A stretch of DNA of 64,000 nucleotides from positions 62,001-126,000 of the forward strand of contig CAIUOG010000057.1 of the NCBI GenBank assembly GCA_903900705.1, in the 5' to 3' direction. Made by a program: the position numbers and the translations under genes. The notes beneath the pieces are model-generated. The model saw only the letters and a list, made by a program, of their open reading frames with translations, did no database searches and had not been told where the DNA came from. Positions within the stretch are counted from its first letter, which is position 1. Each line of letters starts with the position of its first letter. Origin of the DNA: an uncultured Acidobacteriia bacterium. GTDB taxonomy: Bacteria > Acidobacteriota > Terriglobia > Bryobacterales > Bryobacteraceae. Positions 8,115 to 16,976 of the stretch are shown piece by piece.

Positions 8115-8528
8115 ATGTCAACCGGGACTTTGAGAGCCGCGTTCGGCGCGGCTCTCCTGTTCGGAAGTCTGTGCTTTACGCAGACCTGCTTTGCGCAGAG
8201 CATGGAATCCACGGAAGGCGTGGTTCTCTACAAGGCTTATTGCGCCAGTTGTCATGGCACAGACGGCAAGGGTGTCGGCCCCATGACCGAGTGGCTGAAG
8301 ATCCAGTCGCCCGATCTCACGCGCATTGCCGCGCGGGAAGGTGGCCGGTTCCCTCTGGCGCGAGTGCAGCGGATTATCGCCGGTGAGGAAAACATCACGC
8401 GCGGGCACGGCAGCCGCGAGATGCCCGTCTGGGGCCCCGTTTTCTCCCAGGTCGGCCGCGATCAGGACTGGGGGAAGGTGCGAATCCTGAACCTGGCGAA
8501 ATATCTGGAGACTCTGCAGGTCCGCTGA
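8115..8528 (+). CDS. Monohaem c-type cytochrome, exported
   Basis: A 137-residue class I cytochrome c. A signal peptide ends near residue 28 (TCFAQS). The haem site CASCH is near residues 43-47, followed by GTDGKGVGP, and the likely distal Met ligand is in SREMPVWGP near residue 104. GGAAGGAAC precedes the ATG at 8115. It would carry electrons in the periplasm. Position behind the Crp-ric-membrane-protein genes suggests it serves a stress-induced respiratory branch, but no oxidase or NO reductase is adjacent, so its partner is unknown. Confidence 0.85.
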   Translation: MSTGTLRAAFGAALLFGSLCFTQTCFAQSMESTEGVVLYKAYCASCHGTDGKGVGPMTEWLKIQSPDLTRIAAREGGRFPLARVQRIIAGEENITRGHGSREMPVWGPVFSQVGRDQDWGKVRILNLAKYLETLQVR

Positions 8529-8552
8529 AATCGTGTCCGCTAAAATCGCGGC

Positions 8553-10391
8553 ATGTGGATTCTTCTGTTCGCCCTCCTCGCCCAGTCACCCGCGGACCGC
8601 GTCATTCTGGAAGCGGAGCAGGCACGGGAGGCTGGTGTTCCCGCGCTGCGGCGAGCCCTGGCGAGCCCCGAAGCCCACACGCAGCGCCGCGCGGCACGCG
8701 CGCTGGGTCGCCTCGAAAACCCCGCGCACCAGGACGCTCTGGTTCCCCTGCTGCATTCCGCCGACGCTACGGTACGTCTTGCCGCCGCCAGTGCCCTCGC
8801 GCAGATGCGTGCTCCGTTTGACTATGCCGCACTGCTGAAAACGGAAGCGGACTCTCCCGTTCGGCAGGTTCTCTATGAGGCCATCGGGCGCGCCAAACCC
8901 GCCGGAGAAGACGCGGAAGCCCTGCTGGCGAAGGGTCTTGCTGATGGCTCAGCGCGTGGTCTGGAAGCGCTGTTCCGGCTGAACCGCCAGCGCCACCCCT
9001 CCGCCGCCACGCTGGCCTCTCTCCATGCCGCATTTTCCTCGCAGACCTCCGAACAGACCCGCGAACTGATCCTGCTCACCATGAACGCGGCCGGCGATCA
9101 TGATGCCGCCACTCTTGCCATGGCGCTCCAGGACCCAGGCCCGTTGGTCCGCCGCCTGGCCGTTACCGGAACGGGCAAATGGGTGGACGATCCCTCACCC
9201 CTCGTACGCTACGAAGCCCTGCGCGTCGCAAAGTCCTGTGAACACGCCGCCGCCGCCGTCGGGGATGCCAGCGAGCATGTCGCGCTCGAAGCCGTGGATT
9301 TGCTCGGCACCCTCCACTGCGATGCGAAAACTCTCACGCCGCTGCTCACCAGCCCGCGCTCCTGGCGAATTCGCGCTCACGCACTGGTCTCGCTGGCGGC
9401 GGTCGATTCCGATCAGGCTCGGGCCGCGCTCCCCGGGGCAGTTGCCAGTCCCGTGTGGCAGGCGCGCGCCTGGGCCGCCATCGCCGCGAAGAAGCTGGGG
9501 GACACCACCGCGCTGTCGAAGCTCGCCCGGGACGTCGAGCCCAACGTGGCCATCGCCGCTCTCACCACACCCGCTGATGCGGACCGCGCACTGAGCAGTA
9601 GCCACAACGGCCTGGTCCTTGCAGGCGCGGAACGTCTGAAAAACGCGCCCGATCTTCCGGCTCATCTCGCGCCGCTCACCGCCGCGTTCCGGCGACTCAC
9701 CGCCACCGGAGTGATGAACTCCCGCGATCCCCGCCTGGCCATCCTGAACCGCATCGGGGAGGCGGCTCAGCCAGCCACCGACAGCCTGCTGAGAGGCGCT
9801 CTCAGCGATCGCGACCCCGCCATCGCCACCCTCGCCGCGCAGTTTCTGACAAAGCGAACCGGAGCCCCTGTTCAGCCGGTCACGACAAAACTTCCCATTC
9901 CGCCGCTGCCCCCCGCCGCCTATATACAGGCCCTGGAAGGCGCAACCGCGCGCATCACGCTGCGCGGTCTGGGCATTCTGACCATGAATCTGCTCACGGA
10001 CGAAGCCCCGGTCACCGTGGCCACGTTCGCCCAACTCGCCGAAGCCGGCAGATACAACGGCCTCACCCTCCACCGTGTGGTTCCCAACTTCGTCCTGCAG
10101 GGCGGCAGCCCGGGCGCGGACGAATACGATGGCCGCATTCCTCACTTCCTCCGGGACGAACCGGGCCTTGCCCGCAACGTCCGCGGCAGCATCGGCATCT
10201 CCACCCGCGGCCGCGATACCGGCGACGCGCAGATCTACTTCAATCTGATCGACAACTTCCGCCTGGACCGCGACTACACCGTAATGGCCACCACGCGGGA
10301 CGGCTTCGACGTGATGGACCGCGCGCAGGAAGGCGATGTGATTGAACGCATCGAGATCCTTCGCAAGCCGGCGGCCCGTGGCATAAACTGA
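8553..10391 (+). CDS. HEAT-repeat protein fused to a cyclophilin-type peptidyl-prolyl isomerase
   Basis: A 612-residue protein with a short N-terminal signal-like helix (to about residue 12). Residues 15-440 are alpha-helical HEAT-like repeats with recurring A-R-ALG-L and D-VR-AA patterns. Residues 455-605 form a cyclophilin domain: LHRVVPNFVLQGGSPG near 508-523 holds the catalytic Arg-Phe-Gln arrangement, then SIGISTRG and QIYFNL. PPIases of this family catalyse proline cis-trans isomerisation and assist folding, here probably in the periplasm. The HEAT array is presumably the client or scaffold-binding part. It ends 7 bp before the sensor kinase. Confidence 0.85.
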   Translation: MWILLFALLAQSPADRVILEAEQAREAGVPALRRALASPEAHTQRRAARALGRLENPAHQDALVPLLHSADATVRLAAASALAQMRAPFDYAALLKTEADSPVRQVLYEAIGRAKPAGEDAEALLAKGLADGSARGLEALFRLNRQRHPSAATLASLHAAFSSQTSEQTRELILLTMNAAGDHDAATLAMALQDPGPLVRRLAVTGTGKWVDDPSPLVRYEALRVAKSCEHAAAAVGDASEHVALEAVDLLGTLHCDAKTLTPLLTSPRSWRIRAHALVSLAAVDSDQARAALPGAVASPVWQARAWAAIAAKKLGDTTALSKLARDVEPNVAIAALTTPADADRALSSSHNGLVLAGAERLKNAPDLPAHLAPLTAAFRRLTATGVMNSRDPRLAILNRIGEAAQPATDSLLRGALSDRDPAIATLAAQFLTKRTGAPVQPVTTKLPIPPLPPAAYIQALEGATARITLRGLGILTMNLLTDEAPVTVATFAQLAEAGRYNGLTLHRVVPNFVLQGGSPGADEYDGRIPHFLRDEPGLARNVRGSIGISTRGRDTGDAQIYFNLIDNFRLDRDYTVMATTRDGFDVMDRAQEGDVIERIEILRKPAARGIN

Positions 10392-10398
10392 CGTTCGA

Positions 10399-13395
10399 AT
10401 GGCCACGCGACGCCTGCACGCCTCCGCCCTGCTGCTCCTGCTGCTCACCGGCGGGCCCGCGCGGGCCGTCCCGCCGGATTCGGAATATTCCCGGCGCATC
10501 TGGCGCAGCGACGACGGTCTGCCCCAGAACCGCATCCAGGCCATCGCCCAGACGCCCGATGGCTACCTGTGGATCGGGACCTCAGGCGGTCTGGTGCGGT
10601 TCGACGGAGTCCGCTTCGTCGTCTTTGACCGCTCTTCCACCCCCGCGCTCGGTGACGACAGCATTCTCGCGCTCCGCCCCGCCAGCGACGGTTCCCTCTG
10701 GATCGGCACCGAAGGCGGTGGCCTGGTGCGCATGAAAGGCGGCGCTTTTCAGGCCCTGGGAGCGCAACAAGGCCTGACGAATCTCTTTGTCAGGACCATC
10801 GCGGAAGGCAGGCGGGGGGATCTCTGGATCGGCACGGACCGCGGTATCTTTCGCCTTGACTCCCCGACCACCAATCCCCGTTTCGTCCGTCTCGACGGAC
10901 CCACCGGAGTCGGCCATAACGTGCCCATCCTCACCTCCAATTCCCTGTTCCGTGACCACTCCGGAACCATCTGGGTGGGCTCGGCCAACAACGGCCTCTA
11001 TAAGGCCCAGGGTGATCAACTGGTCACTGAGGACGCCTGGCAGGGCCTTGGCACCGTTCGCTCCATCCTCGAAGACCCGGACGGTTCCCTGTGGTTTGGG
11101 TCCGACCTCGGTCTGAGCCATCTGGTCAACGGGCGTCTCCAGCCGGCGCGTCCGACGGATCCGGCCGGCCCCCGCATTCTGTGCCGGGATCACGCGGGCA
11201 ACCTCTGGGTCGGCACCGCCGGCGCTGGCCTGGTCCGCCTGCGGCCGTCAGGCCATTCCCCGCCAGTCAGTCAACGCGTGGAAGGGCTGCCGGACAACGG
11301 TGTTCTCGCCATCTTCGAAGATCGCGAAGAGAACCTCTGGGTGGGCACGCTCGACGGTCTGCTGCGCCTGAATCGCAGCGTGGTCAGCACCATCGCCAGC
11401 CATGAAGGCCTGGCGGAAGACAACGTTACTTCGGTATATGAAGATCCGGGCGGCCAGCTCTGGATCGGTACCGTGGGCGGCAGGCTCCATGTGGTGGATG
11501 ACCTTGCGTCGGGCGTCCGCGTCCGACCATTTGTTCCGCCCCCCGCGGCCCGTGGCTTCAATGCCCGGGCGCTCTTTGTTGATCGCGAGGGCGGGCAGTG
11601 GTTCGCCAGCAACCGGCAGGGTTTCCTCCACATCGCCGGCGGCCGCGCACAGATCTTCAACCGGAACACCGGACTGCGCTCCAACGATGCGCGCCAGTTC
11701 TTTGAAGACCGCCAGGGCGACGTCTGGATCGCCACCGGCAGCGGGCTCAGCCGCTGGTCGCGCGCCACCAATACCGTCAAAACCTATTACCTCGAAGACG
11801 GTCTTGCCTATGGCGGCACCCACGTGGTCGCGGAAGACCGCAGCGGGGATCTGCTGGTGGGTACCGATGGCGGGCTGAACCGGATTCACAACGGAGTCTT
11901 CGTAACCGACCCCGTCTTCCAGCGGCTGGGCAACGAACGGATCTGGGCCATCAAAGTGGATGTGGGCGGCAGCATCTGGCTGGGTACCCGCGGCAGCGGC
12001 CTGGTCCGGATCCGAAACGGGAAGATCACCCGCTTCACTACCCGCGACGGCCTGATGAGCAACACCATCTACCGCATTCTGGACGACGGCAATCACCACT
12101 TCTGGATGAGCAGCGGCGCCGGTGTCTTCGCCGCCGACCGCAACGAACTCGACGCCGTTGCCGATGGCCGACCCGGTCCGATTGCCATCATTCCCTACGG
12201 CACGGACAGCGGCATGCGCTCCAGCCAGATGAACGGCGGAACGCAGTCCGCAGGCTGCCGCACGCGCTCCGGAGTGTTCTGGTTCGCCAGCATCAAAGGC
12301 GCGGTCCGCATCGATCCCGCTCAGCTGCGAGTGCCCGTCGCTTCCCCGGTGCTGATTGAAGGCGTTCTGATTGATGACCGCCCGCTGCCGCCGGCGTCTG
12401 AAATCGTGATCCCGCCCGGTCGCGGCAAGCTCGAAATCGACTACACTTCGCCCGACCTGCTCTCGCCGGACCACGTCACTTTCCGCTACCGCATGGAAGG
12501 CTTCGAAGAGACCTGGACGCCGTCTCCCCGGGGCCGCTCCGCCTGGTACACCAACCTGCCTCCGGGGCGCTACCGCTTCCATGTGGTGGCGCGCGACACC
12601 GCCGGCCCCGGCCGCATTTCAGAAGCCGTCATCCCCCTTGTCTGGCAGGCTCACTTCTACGAATCCGTCTGGTTCTTTGTGGCGCTGGCCGCTTTGCTGG
12701 GGCTGCTGGTGTTCGGCATTTTCCGGTTCTACGCGCGGCAGACCCAGGCACGCTATGCGCTGGTGCTGGCCGAACGCACGCGCCTTGCGCGCGAAATGCA
12801 CGATACCGTAATTCAGGGCTGCGTCGGCGTTTCCACTTTGCTCGAAGCCGCGCGGAGCATGCCGCCCTCGGCCAGAGACAAGGCTGCGGAACTGGTGGAG
12901 CGCGCCGCCGTCCAGGTTCGTCTCACCGTGAATGAAGCGCGCGATGCCGTGTGGGATCTGCGCCATTCCGGCATCGGCGGCAACGAGGATCAGCCGACTG
13001 ACCTGGTTCGCACCCTCGAAAGCTTCGCGCAGCAGGTGCACACCTCCGAAGGGATTCCGGTCCGCACCGATTTCGACGGGCCGCCCTTGTCGCTCGGTAA
13101 TGCCGCCGACCGCAATTTACTGCTGGTGGCCCGCGAGGCCATTCGTAACGCCGTGAGCCACGCGCGCGCCTCCAGTATTGATGTCAGCCTGCATTTTGAC
13201 AACAACGAAGTGTGCCTCGAAGTCCTGGATGACGGCCGGGGCTTCACTCCGGAGGCTTCCCGCGGCAACGGCCATTATGGAATCATTGGTATGCGCGAAC
13301 GGGTGGAGCAATCCGGCGGTTTCTTTGAAATCACCAGCGCCCCCGGCAAAGGAACCCTGGTGATGGCCCGCATCCCGTTCAGGAGAAAGCTATGA
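10399..13395 (+). CDS. Hybrid-type sensor histidine kinase with propeller sensor domain
   Basis: A 998-residue membrane kinase. A signal peptide (about 1-24) leads to roughly twelve Reg_prop repeats (motifs of the type DGxLWIGT-GGL) forming the periplasmic propellers up to about residue 640. A Y_Y_Y domain (about 660-740) follows, then one TM helix near 752-775, a HisKA_3 dimerisation helix with REMHDTVIQG (phospho-acceptor His near 801) and a HATPase domain with a GRGF G-box near 945 and GIIGMRERV. It phosphorylates the response regulator that starts inside its stop codon (4-bp overlap). Two-component proteins of this class often sense polysaccharide breakdown products; the ligand here is unknown. 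There is no fused receiver, so it is a classical kinase. Confidence 0.9.
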   Translation: MATRRLHASALLLLLLTGGPARAVPPDSEYSRRIWRSDDGLPQNRIQAIAQTPDGYLWIGTSGGLVRFDGVRFVVFDRSSTPALGDDSILALRPASDGSLWIGTEGGGLVRMKGGAFQALGAQQGLTNLFVRTIAEGRRGDLWIGTDRGIFRLDSPTTNPRFVRLDGPTGVGHNVPILTSNSLFRDHSGTIWVGSANNGLYKAQGDQLVTEDAWQGLGTVRSILEDPDGSLWFGSDLGLSHLVNGRLQPARPTDPAGPRILCRDHAGNLWVGTAGAGLVRLRPSGHSPPVSQRVEGLPDNGVLAIFEDREENLWVGTLDGLLRLNRSVVSTIASHEGLAEDNVTSVYEDPGGQLWIGTVGGRLHVVDDLASGVRVRPFVPPPAARGFNARALFVDREGGQWFASNRQGFLHIAGGRAQIFNRNTGLRSNDARQFFEDRQGDVWIATGSGLSRWSRATNTVKTYYLEDGLAYGGTHVVAEDRSGDLLVGTDGGLNRIHNGVFVTDPVFQRLGNERIWAIKVDVGGSIWLGTRGSGLVRIRNGKITRFTTRDGLMSNTIYRILDDGNHHFWMSSGAGVFAADRNELDAVADGRPGPIAIIPYGTDSGMRSSQMNGGTQSAGCRTRSGVFWFASIKGAVRIDPAQLRVPVASPVLIEGVLIDDRPLPPASEIVIPPGRGKLEIDYTSPDLLSPDHVTFRYRMEGFEETWTPSPRGRSAWYTNLPPGRYRFHVVARDTAGPGRISEAVIPLVWQAHFYESVWFFVALAALLGLLVFGIFRFYARQTQARYALVLAERTRLAREMHDTVIQGCVGVSTLLEAARSMPPSARDKAAELVERAAVQVRLTVNEARDAVWDLRHSGIGGNEDQPTDLVRTLESFAQQVHTSEGIPVRTDFDGPPLSLGNAADRNLLLVAREAIRNAVSHARASSIDVSLHFDNNEVCLEVLDDGRGFTPEASRGNGHYGIIGMRERVEQSGGFFEITSAPGKGTLVMARIPFRRKL

Positions 13396-14021
13396 GTGCT
13401 ACCGGAACCATAAAGGTCCTGCTGGCCGATGATCATCCCATCGTGTGTCTCGGCCTCGCGACCATGATCGATTCGCAACCCGACATGACGGTGGTCGCCC
13501 AGGCCGCCAACGGCCGCGAAGCCGTGAAGCTTTACATCCAGCACCAGCCCGATGTAACCCTGATCGATCTGCGCATGCCGGAACAGAGCGGGCTCGATGC
13601 GATCCGCGACATTCGCGAAATCCACCCCGCCGCCTGCTTTATCGTGCTCACCACCTATCAGGGCGATGAGGATATCCACCGCGCCCTCGCCGCCGGCGCG
13701 CAGGGCTACCTGCTGAAGGGGATGCCGCACGGTGAACTGCTCGATGCCATCCGGCGCGTGCATTCCGGCTCCCGCTACCTGCCCGGCGCGGTGCGCGAAA
13801 GCCTCGCCAATCGCCCACCTGGCCCTGACCTGAGCCCGCGCGAACTCCAGATTCTGGAGCTCATCGTGAAAGGCATGAGCAATAAACAAATCGGCGACCG
13901 GCTCGGCATCACCGAAGGCACTGTAAAGTGGCATGTGAACTCGATCCTCGGCCGCCTCAATGTAAGCGACCGGACCCAGGCCGCCGTAGCGGCATTGAAC
14001 AGAGGAATTGTCCAGTTATGA
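13392..14021 (+). CDS. NarL/FixJ-family response regulator
   Basis: A 209-residue regulator with a receiver domain (about 7-125) containing the acidic pair Asp13-Asp14, phospho-acceptor Asp59 in VTLIDLRMPEQSG, and Lys near 113 (YLLKG). A LuxR-type HTH occupies residues 145-209 (LSPRELQILELIVKGMSNKQIG, then GTVKWHVNSIL). It overlaps the kinase stop by 4 bp and the amidohydrolase start by 4 bp, so all three are one translational unit. Its DNA targets are unknown, but the co-transcribed amidohydrolase is an obvious candidate. Confidence 0.92.
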   Translation: MSATGTIKVLLADDHPIVCLGLATMIDSQPDMTVVAQAANGREAVKLYIQHQPDVTLIDLRMPEQSGLDAIRDIREIHPAACFIVLTTYQGDEDIHRALAAGAQGYLLKGMPHGELLDAIRRVHSGSRYLPGAVRESLANRPPGPDLSPRELQILELIVKGMSNKQIGDRLGITEGTVKWHVNSILGRLNVSDRTQAAVAALNRGIVQL

Positions 14022-14980
14022 ACCGACGTAATTTCATCGCCGCCACAGCAGCCGGCGCCGCAGCCATGACGCTCCCTGAAACCGAAGCCGCTCCCGCGGG
14101 CATTCCCATCATCGATTGCCACATTCACCTGTTCGATACGAACCGCAAACAGGGCGTGCCGTGGCCGGAGAAGAAGGACACCGTGCTTTACAAGCCGGCC
14201 TTCATGGACCGCTACCGCAAGGTCACCGCGGGTCTGGGCATCGTCGGCGCCATCGAAGTGGAGGCCAGCCCCTGGTTTGACGACAACCAGTGGGTTCTTG
14301 ATCTCGCCGCGAAGGACAAGATGCTGGTCGGGACCATCGGCGACATGGAGCCCGAAAAGCCGGAGTTCCGCAAACAGCTCGATAATTTGCACAAAAACCC
14401 GCTGTTCCGCGGCATCCGCTACGGCAACCTCTGGGACCGCGATTTCACCGCCATGCTGGGCAAGCCCGAATTCATCGCCGGCCTCAAGCTGATGGCGGAA
14501 GCGGATCTGGTGATGGATTCCGCCAACCCCACTCCGAAGCTGATTGAAGACCTGTTGCGCCTTACCGATAAGGTGCCGAATCTCCGCATCGTGCTCGACC
14601 ACCTGCCGCGCATTGAACGGCCCGCCGCACCCGCCGCGCTCAAGGCGTACGAGGCGAATCTGCACGAATTCGGCAAGCGGAAACAGGTGTTTGCCAAGGT
14701 CTCCGGCGTGGCGAAGAAGGTCAACGGCAAGGTACCGGAAGACATCGCGCCCTACAAAGCCACGCTGGATGAGATGTGGGAAGTGTTCGGGGAAGACCGC
14801 CTGGTCTACGGCAGTGACTGGCCGAACAGCGACCTCTGGGCCGAATACCCCGTGGAATTGAAAATTGTGAAGGCGTACTTCGCCACGAAGGGCCCGGCGG
14901 CTTCCGAGAAATACTTCTGGAAGAACTCGGTGGCGGCTTACAAGTGGGTCCACCGGGAGGCGTCACAGCCGAAGGCCTGA
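14018..14980 (+). CDS. Tat-exported amidohydrolase (TIM-barrel, Amidohydro_2)
   Basis: A 320-residue protein. The ATG at 14018 overlaps the regulator TGA and gives a twin-arginine leader (NRRNFIAATAAGAA) ending near residue 28. The catalytic barrel starts with IIDCHIHLF, the metal-binding HxH near residues 37-39, and ends with VYGSDWPNS, the conserved Asp metal ligand near 267. The family includes 2-pyrone-4,6-dicarboxylate lactonase and lactone-sugar hydrolases; substrate cannot be set. Operon position behind a two-component pair is notable. A similar exported amidohydrolase lies convergently at 14992. Confidence 0.85.
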   Translation: MNRRNFIAATAAGAAAMTLPETEAAPAGIPIIDCHIHLFDTNRKQGVPWPEKKDTVLYKPAFMDRYRKVTAGLGIVGAIEVEASPWFDDNQWVLDLAAKDKMLVGTIGDMEPEKPEFRKQLDNLHKNPLFRGIRYGNLWDRDFTAMLGKPEFIAGLKLMAEADLVMDSANPTPKLIEDLLRLTDKVPNLRIVLDHLPRIERPAAPAALKAYEANLHEFGKRKQVFAKVSGVAKKVNGKVPEDIAPYKATLDEMWEVFGEDRLVYGSDWPNSDLWAEYPVELKIVKAYFATKGPAASEKYFWKNSVAAYKWVHREASQPKA

Positions 14981-14991
14981 CCGGTCGGCCT

Positions 14992-15885
14992 CTACAGTCC
15001 GAACGGCCAGACCTGCTGCACGGTTTTCCCCAGCACCCACGCGCGGTCCTCACCCTGGAACACGTCCAGGTGGTCGCGGAACAGTTCCACGGCCCGCGGA
15101 TAGGTGAGCTGTTTCAGCGAAATCGGCCAGTCCGTGCCCCACATCAAGCGCTTCGCGCCGAATTTGTCATAGAGGCGCTTGACCTGCGCCGCGGAATCGG
15201 CGAAGGGGTATGGCTGTTTTGACAGCGACCACATGTGCGAGATCTTCACGTACACGTTCGGATACCGCGCCAGCGCCAGCAGGGATTCCAGCTTTTCGGG
15301 CTGCGCGGGCGGCGAATCCGCCATGTGATCAATCACCACGGTCAGATCGGGATTCCGCTCAATCAGCGGCATAATCTCCGGCAGTCGCGTCACCGGCGTC
15401 AGCACCGTCATGGGTACTTTTAACTGCGCGCAGCGCTTCCACAGCGGCGGCATCAGCGGGCCGCGGATCCAGTCGCCATCCGGGTTCGCCGAAGGGCTCA
15501 GTCGAACGCCCCGGAAGCCCTGCTCTTCGGTGAGCCGGCTCAGGTGATCCGGTGCGGCGGGGTCTTCCGGATTCACCCGGCAGACACCGCGAAACTGCTG
15601 TGGATAGCGCTTCAATACATCGGCCAGATAACTGTTGTCCCACTTGTAATGGATCACCTGGATGATCACCGTCCGGGACACGCCATTCGCCTTCATCAGC
15701 TCCAGCAGCATCTCGGCGGAGGCGTCTTCGGCGGGCGGTTTCGCTCCGGCGGCGAAGGGGAACGCCGGGTCATGCTTCCAGACGTGCACGTGCGAATCGA
15801 TCACCAGAGGGCCGGACGCGCCCATCAGTGGTGCAGCCAGCGGAGTGGCCAGCGGCAGGGCCAGAAAAGTCCGTCGGTTCAGCAT
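14992..15885 (-). CDS. Tat-exported amidohydrolase (Amidohydro_2)
   Basis: A 297-residue protein. I choose the ATG at 15885 over the GTG at 15891 because GAGG sits 6 bases upstream of it. The leader NRRTFLALPLATPLAAP is twin-arginine type. The barrel opens with VIDSHVHVWK (HxH near 32-34) and closes with LMWGTDWPIS near 250. It is about the same size and type as the plus-strand amidohydrolase at 14018, and the two converge with 11 bp between stops. It follows the D-threonine-aldolase-like gene by 7 bp on the same strand and may act on a related carboxylate or lactone. Confidence 0.82.
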   Translation of the reverse strand: MLNRRTFLALPLATPLAAPLMGASGPLVIDSHVHVWKHDPAFPFAAGAKPPAEDASAEMLLELMKANGVSRTVIIQVIHYKWDNSYLADVLKRYPQQFRGVCRVNPEDPAAPDHLSRLTEEQGFRGVRLSPSANPDGDWIRGPLMPPLWKRCAQLKVPMTVLTPVTRLPEIMPLIERNPDLTVVIDHMADSPPAQPEKLESLLALARYPNVYVKISHMWSLSKQPYPFADSAAQVKRLYDKFGAKRLMWGTDWPISLKQLTYPRAVELFRDHLDVFQGEDRAWVLGKTVQQVWPFGL

Positions 15886-15892
15886 GAACACC

Positions 15893-16957
15893 TCATTGCG
15901 GCCCCGGCTCCTTTGCCGGGTTTGTATTTGAAATCATCCGCCCCATCACGGGCCAGATCGCTTCCACGTGTCTTCCCCGGCAGGCGTGGATTCGGTCATA
16001 CAGATTCACCGTCGGGTCGCAATGCGGCGGGATCAGTTCCACGCGACTGCCGAGTTTCAGCGGTGAGCCATCCACATAGCCGAACTCATCGCCGCCCCAG
16101 CGATAACCCGCGTTCGGTACGCCGGTCACTTCCGGACCAAACGGCCGGTCCGTCGAAAAGGCCTTGAAGCCCGCGTCCAGCGTCACGAAATCGGCATGGT
16201 TCGCGCTGATCACCGTCGCCATCACCGCCATGGCGTTGCTGAAATCCACGCCGATCTTCCGGTACGCCAGGTCCATCAGCGGATACGAACCGGCCTGCAA
16301 CTCCGTCACATCGGGAACCGCCAGGTCCACATTCCACGTCCCCGTGCTGCCGCCCGAGACGATGTCCGTGTGCAGTCCGTGCGCCGCGAAAGCGTCGCGC
16401 GCTTCCGCCGCAATCTTCCACGTGGGGCCCGCCTCCGCGCCATGCGAGCCGCTCACCGAATAAGCCTGCACGCCGCGCAGCGCCAGGTGGCCGGCCTGAT
16501 CAATAGCCAGCGCGATGTTCACAGCCTGCTCCAGTGACGCCGCGCCGGTTCGGTGATCCCCCACATCCAGATCCACCAGCACATCCAGCTGCACATTGGC
16601 CGCGCACGCGGCTTCCTGATACCAGCGCACCTGCCGCACATGATCCACCACCACCATCGCGCCGGTGGCCACAATACGGGCCATTTTCAGCGGATCCGCC
16701 ACGGGCGACGTCAGCAGGATCCCGCCGATTCCGGCGCGCGAAATCATCTCCGCTTCGGAAACCGTCGCGACACAGACGCCGCACGCCCCGGCCTCAACCT
16801 GCAGCCGCGCGATCTCCACGCACTTGTGCGCCTTCACATGGGGCCGCAACTGTTTGCCGGCGGTCTTTGCCGCCTGCGCCATGCGGTCGATATTCGCCTC
16901 CAGCAGATCCAGATCCACCAGGAGCGCGGGTGTGGGTACCTCAGTCTTCAGCAGCAA
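15893..16957 (-). CDS. D-threonine aldolase / D-serine dehydratase-like PLP enzyme
   Basis: A 354-residue fold-type III PLP enzyme. The start is the TTG at 16957, placed just before the conserved TEVPTPALLVDLDLLEANI opening; the open frame extends further upstream but that part is the antisense of the aminotransferase. The PLP lysine is in PHVKAHK near residue 43. The C-terminal domain carries PPHCDPTVN, the His-x-Cys-type zinc site of D-serine dehydratase and D-threonine aldolase. It interconverts or cleaves beta-hydroxy D-amino acids by family; which one is not decided. It is divergent from the aminotransferase with only 19 bp between start codons. Confidence 0.82.
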   Translation of the reverse strand: MLLKTEVPTPALLVDLDLLEANIDRMAQAAKTAGKQLRPHVKAHKCVEIARLQVEAGACGVCVATVSEAEMISRAGIGGILLTSPVADPLKMARIVATGAMVVVDHVRQVRWYQEAACAANVQLDVLVDLDVGDHRTGAASLEQAVNIALAIDQAGHLALRGVQAYSVSGSHGAEAGPTWKIAAEARDAFAAHGLHTDIVSGGSTGTWNVDLAVPDVTELQAGSYPLMDLAYRKIGVDFSNAMAVMATVISANHADFVTLDAGFKAFSTDRPFGPEVTGVPNAGYRWGGDEFGYVDGSPLKLGSRVELIPPHCDPTVNLYDRIHACRGRHVEAIWPVMGRMISNTNPAKEPGPQ

Positions 16958-16976
16958 TTGATATTCTCGGATTACC

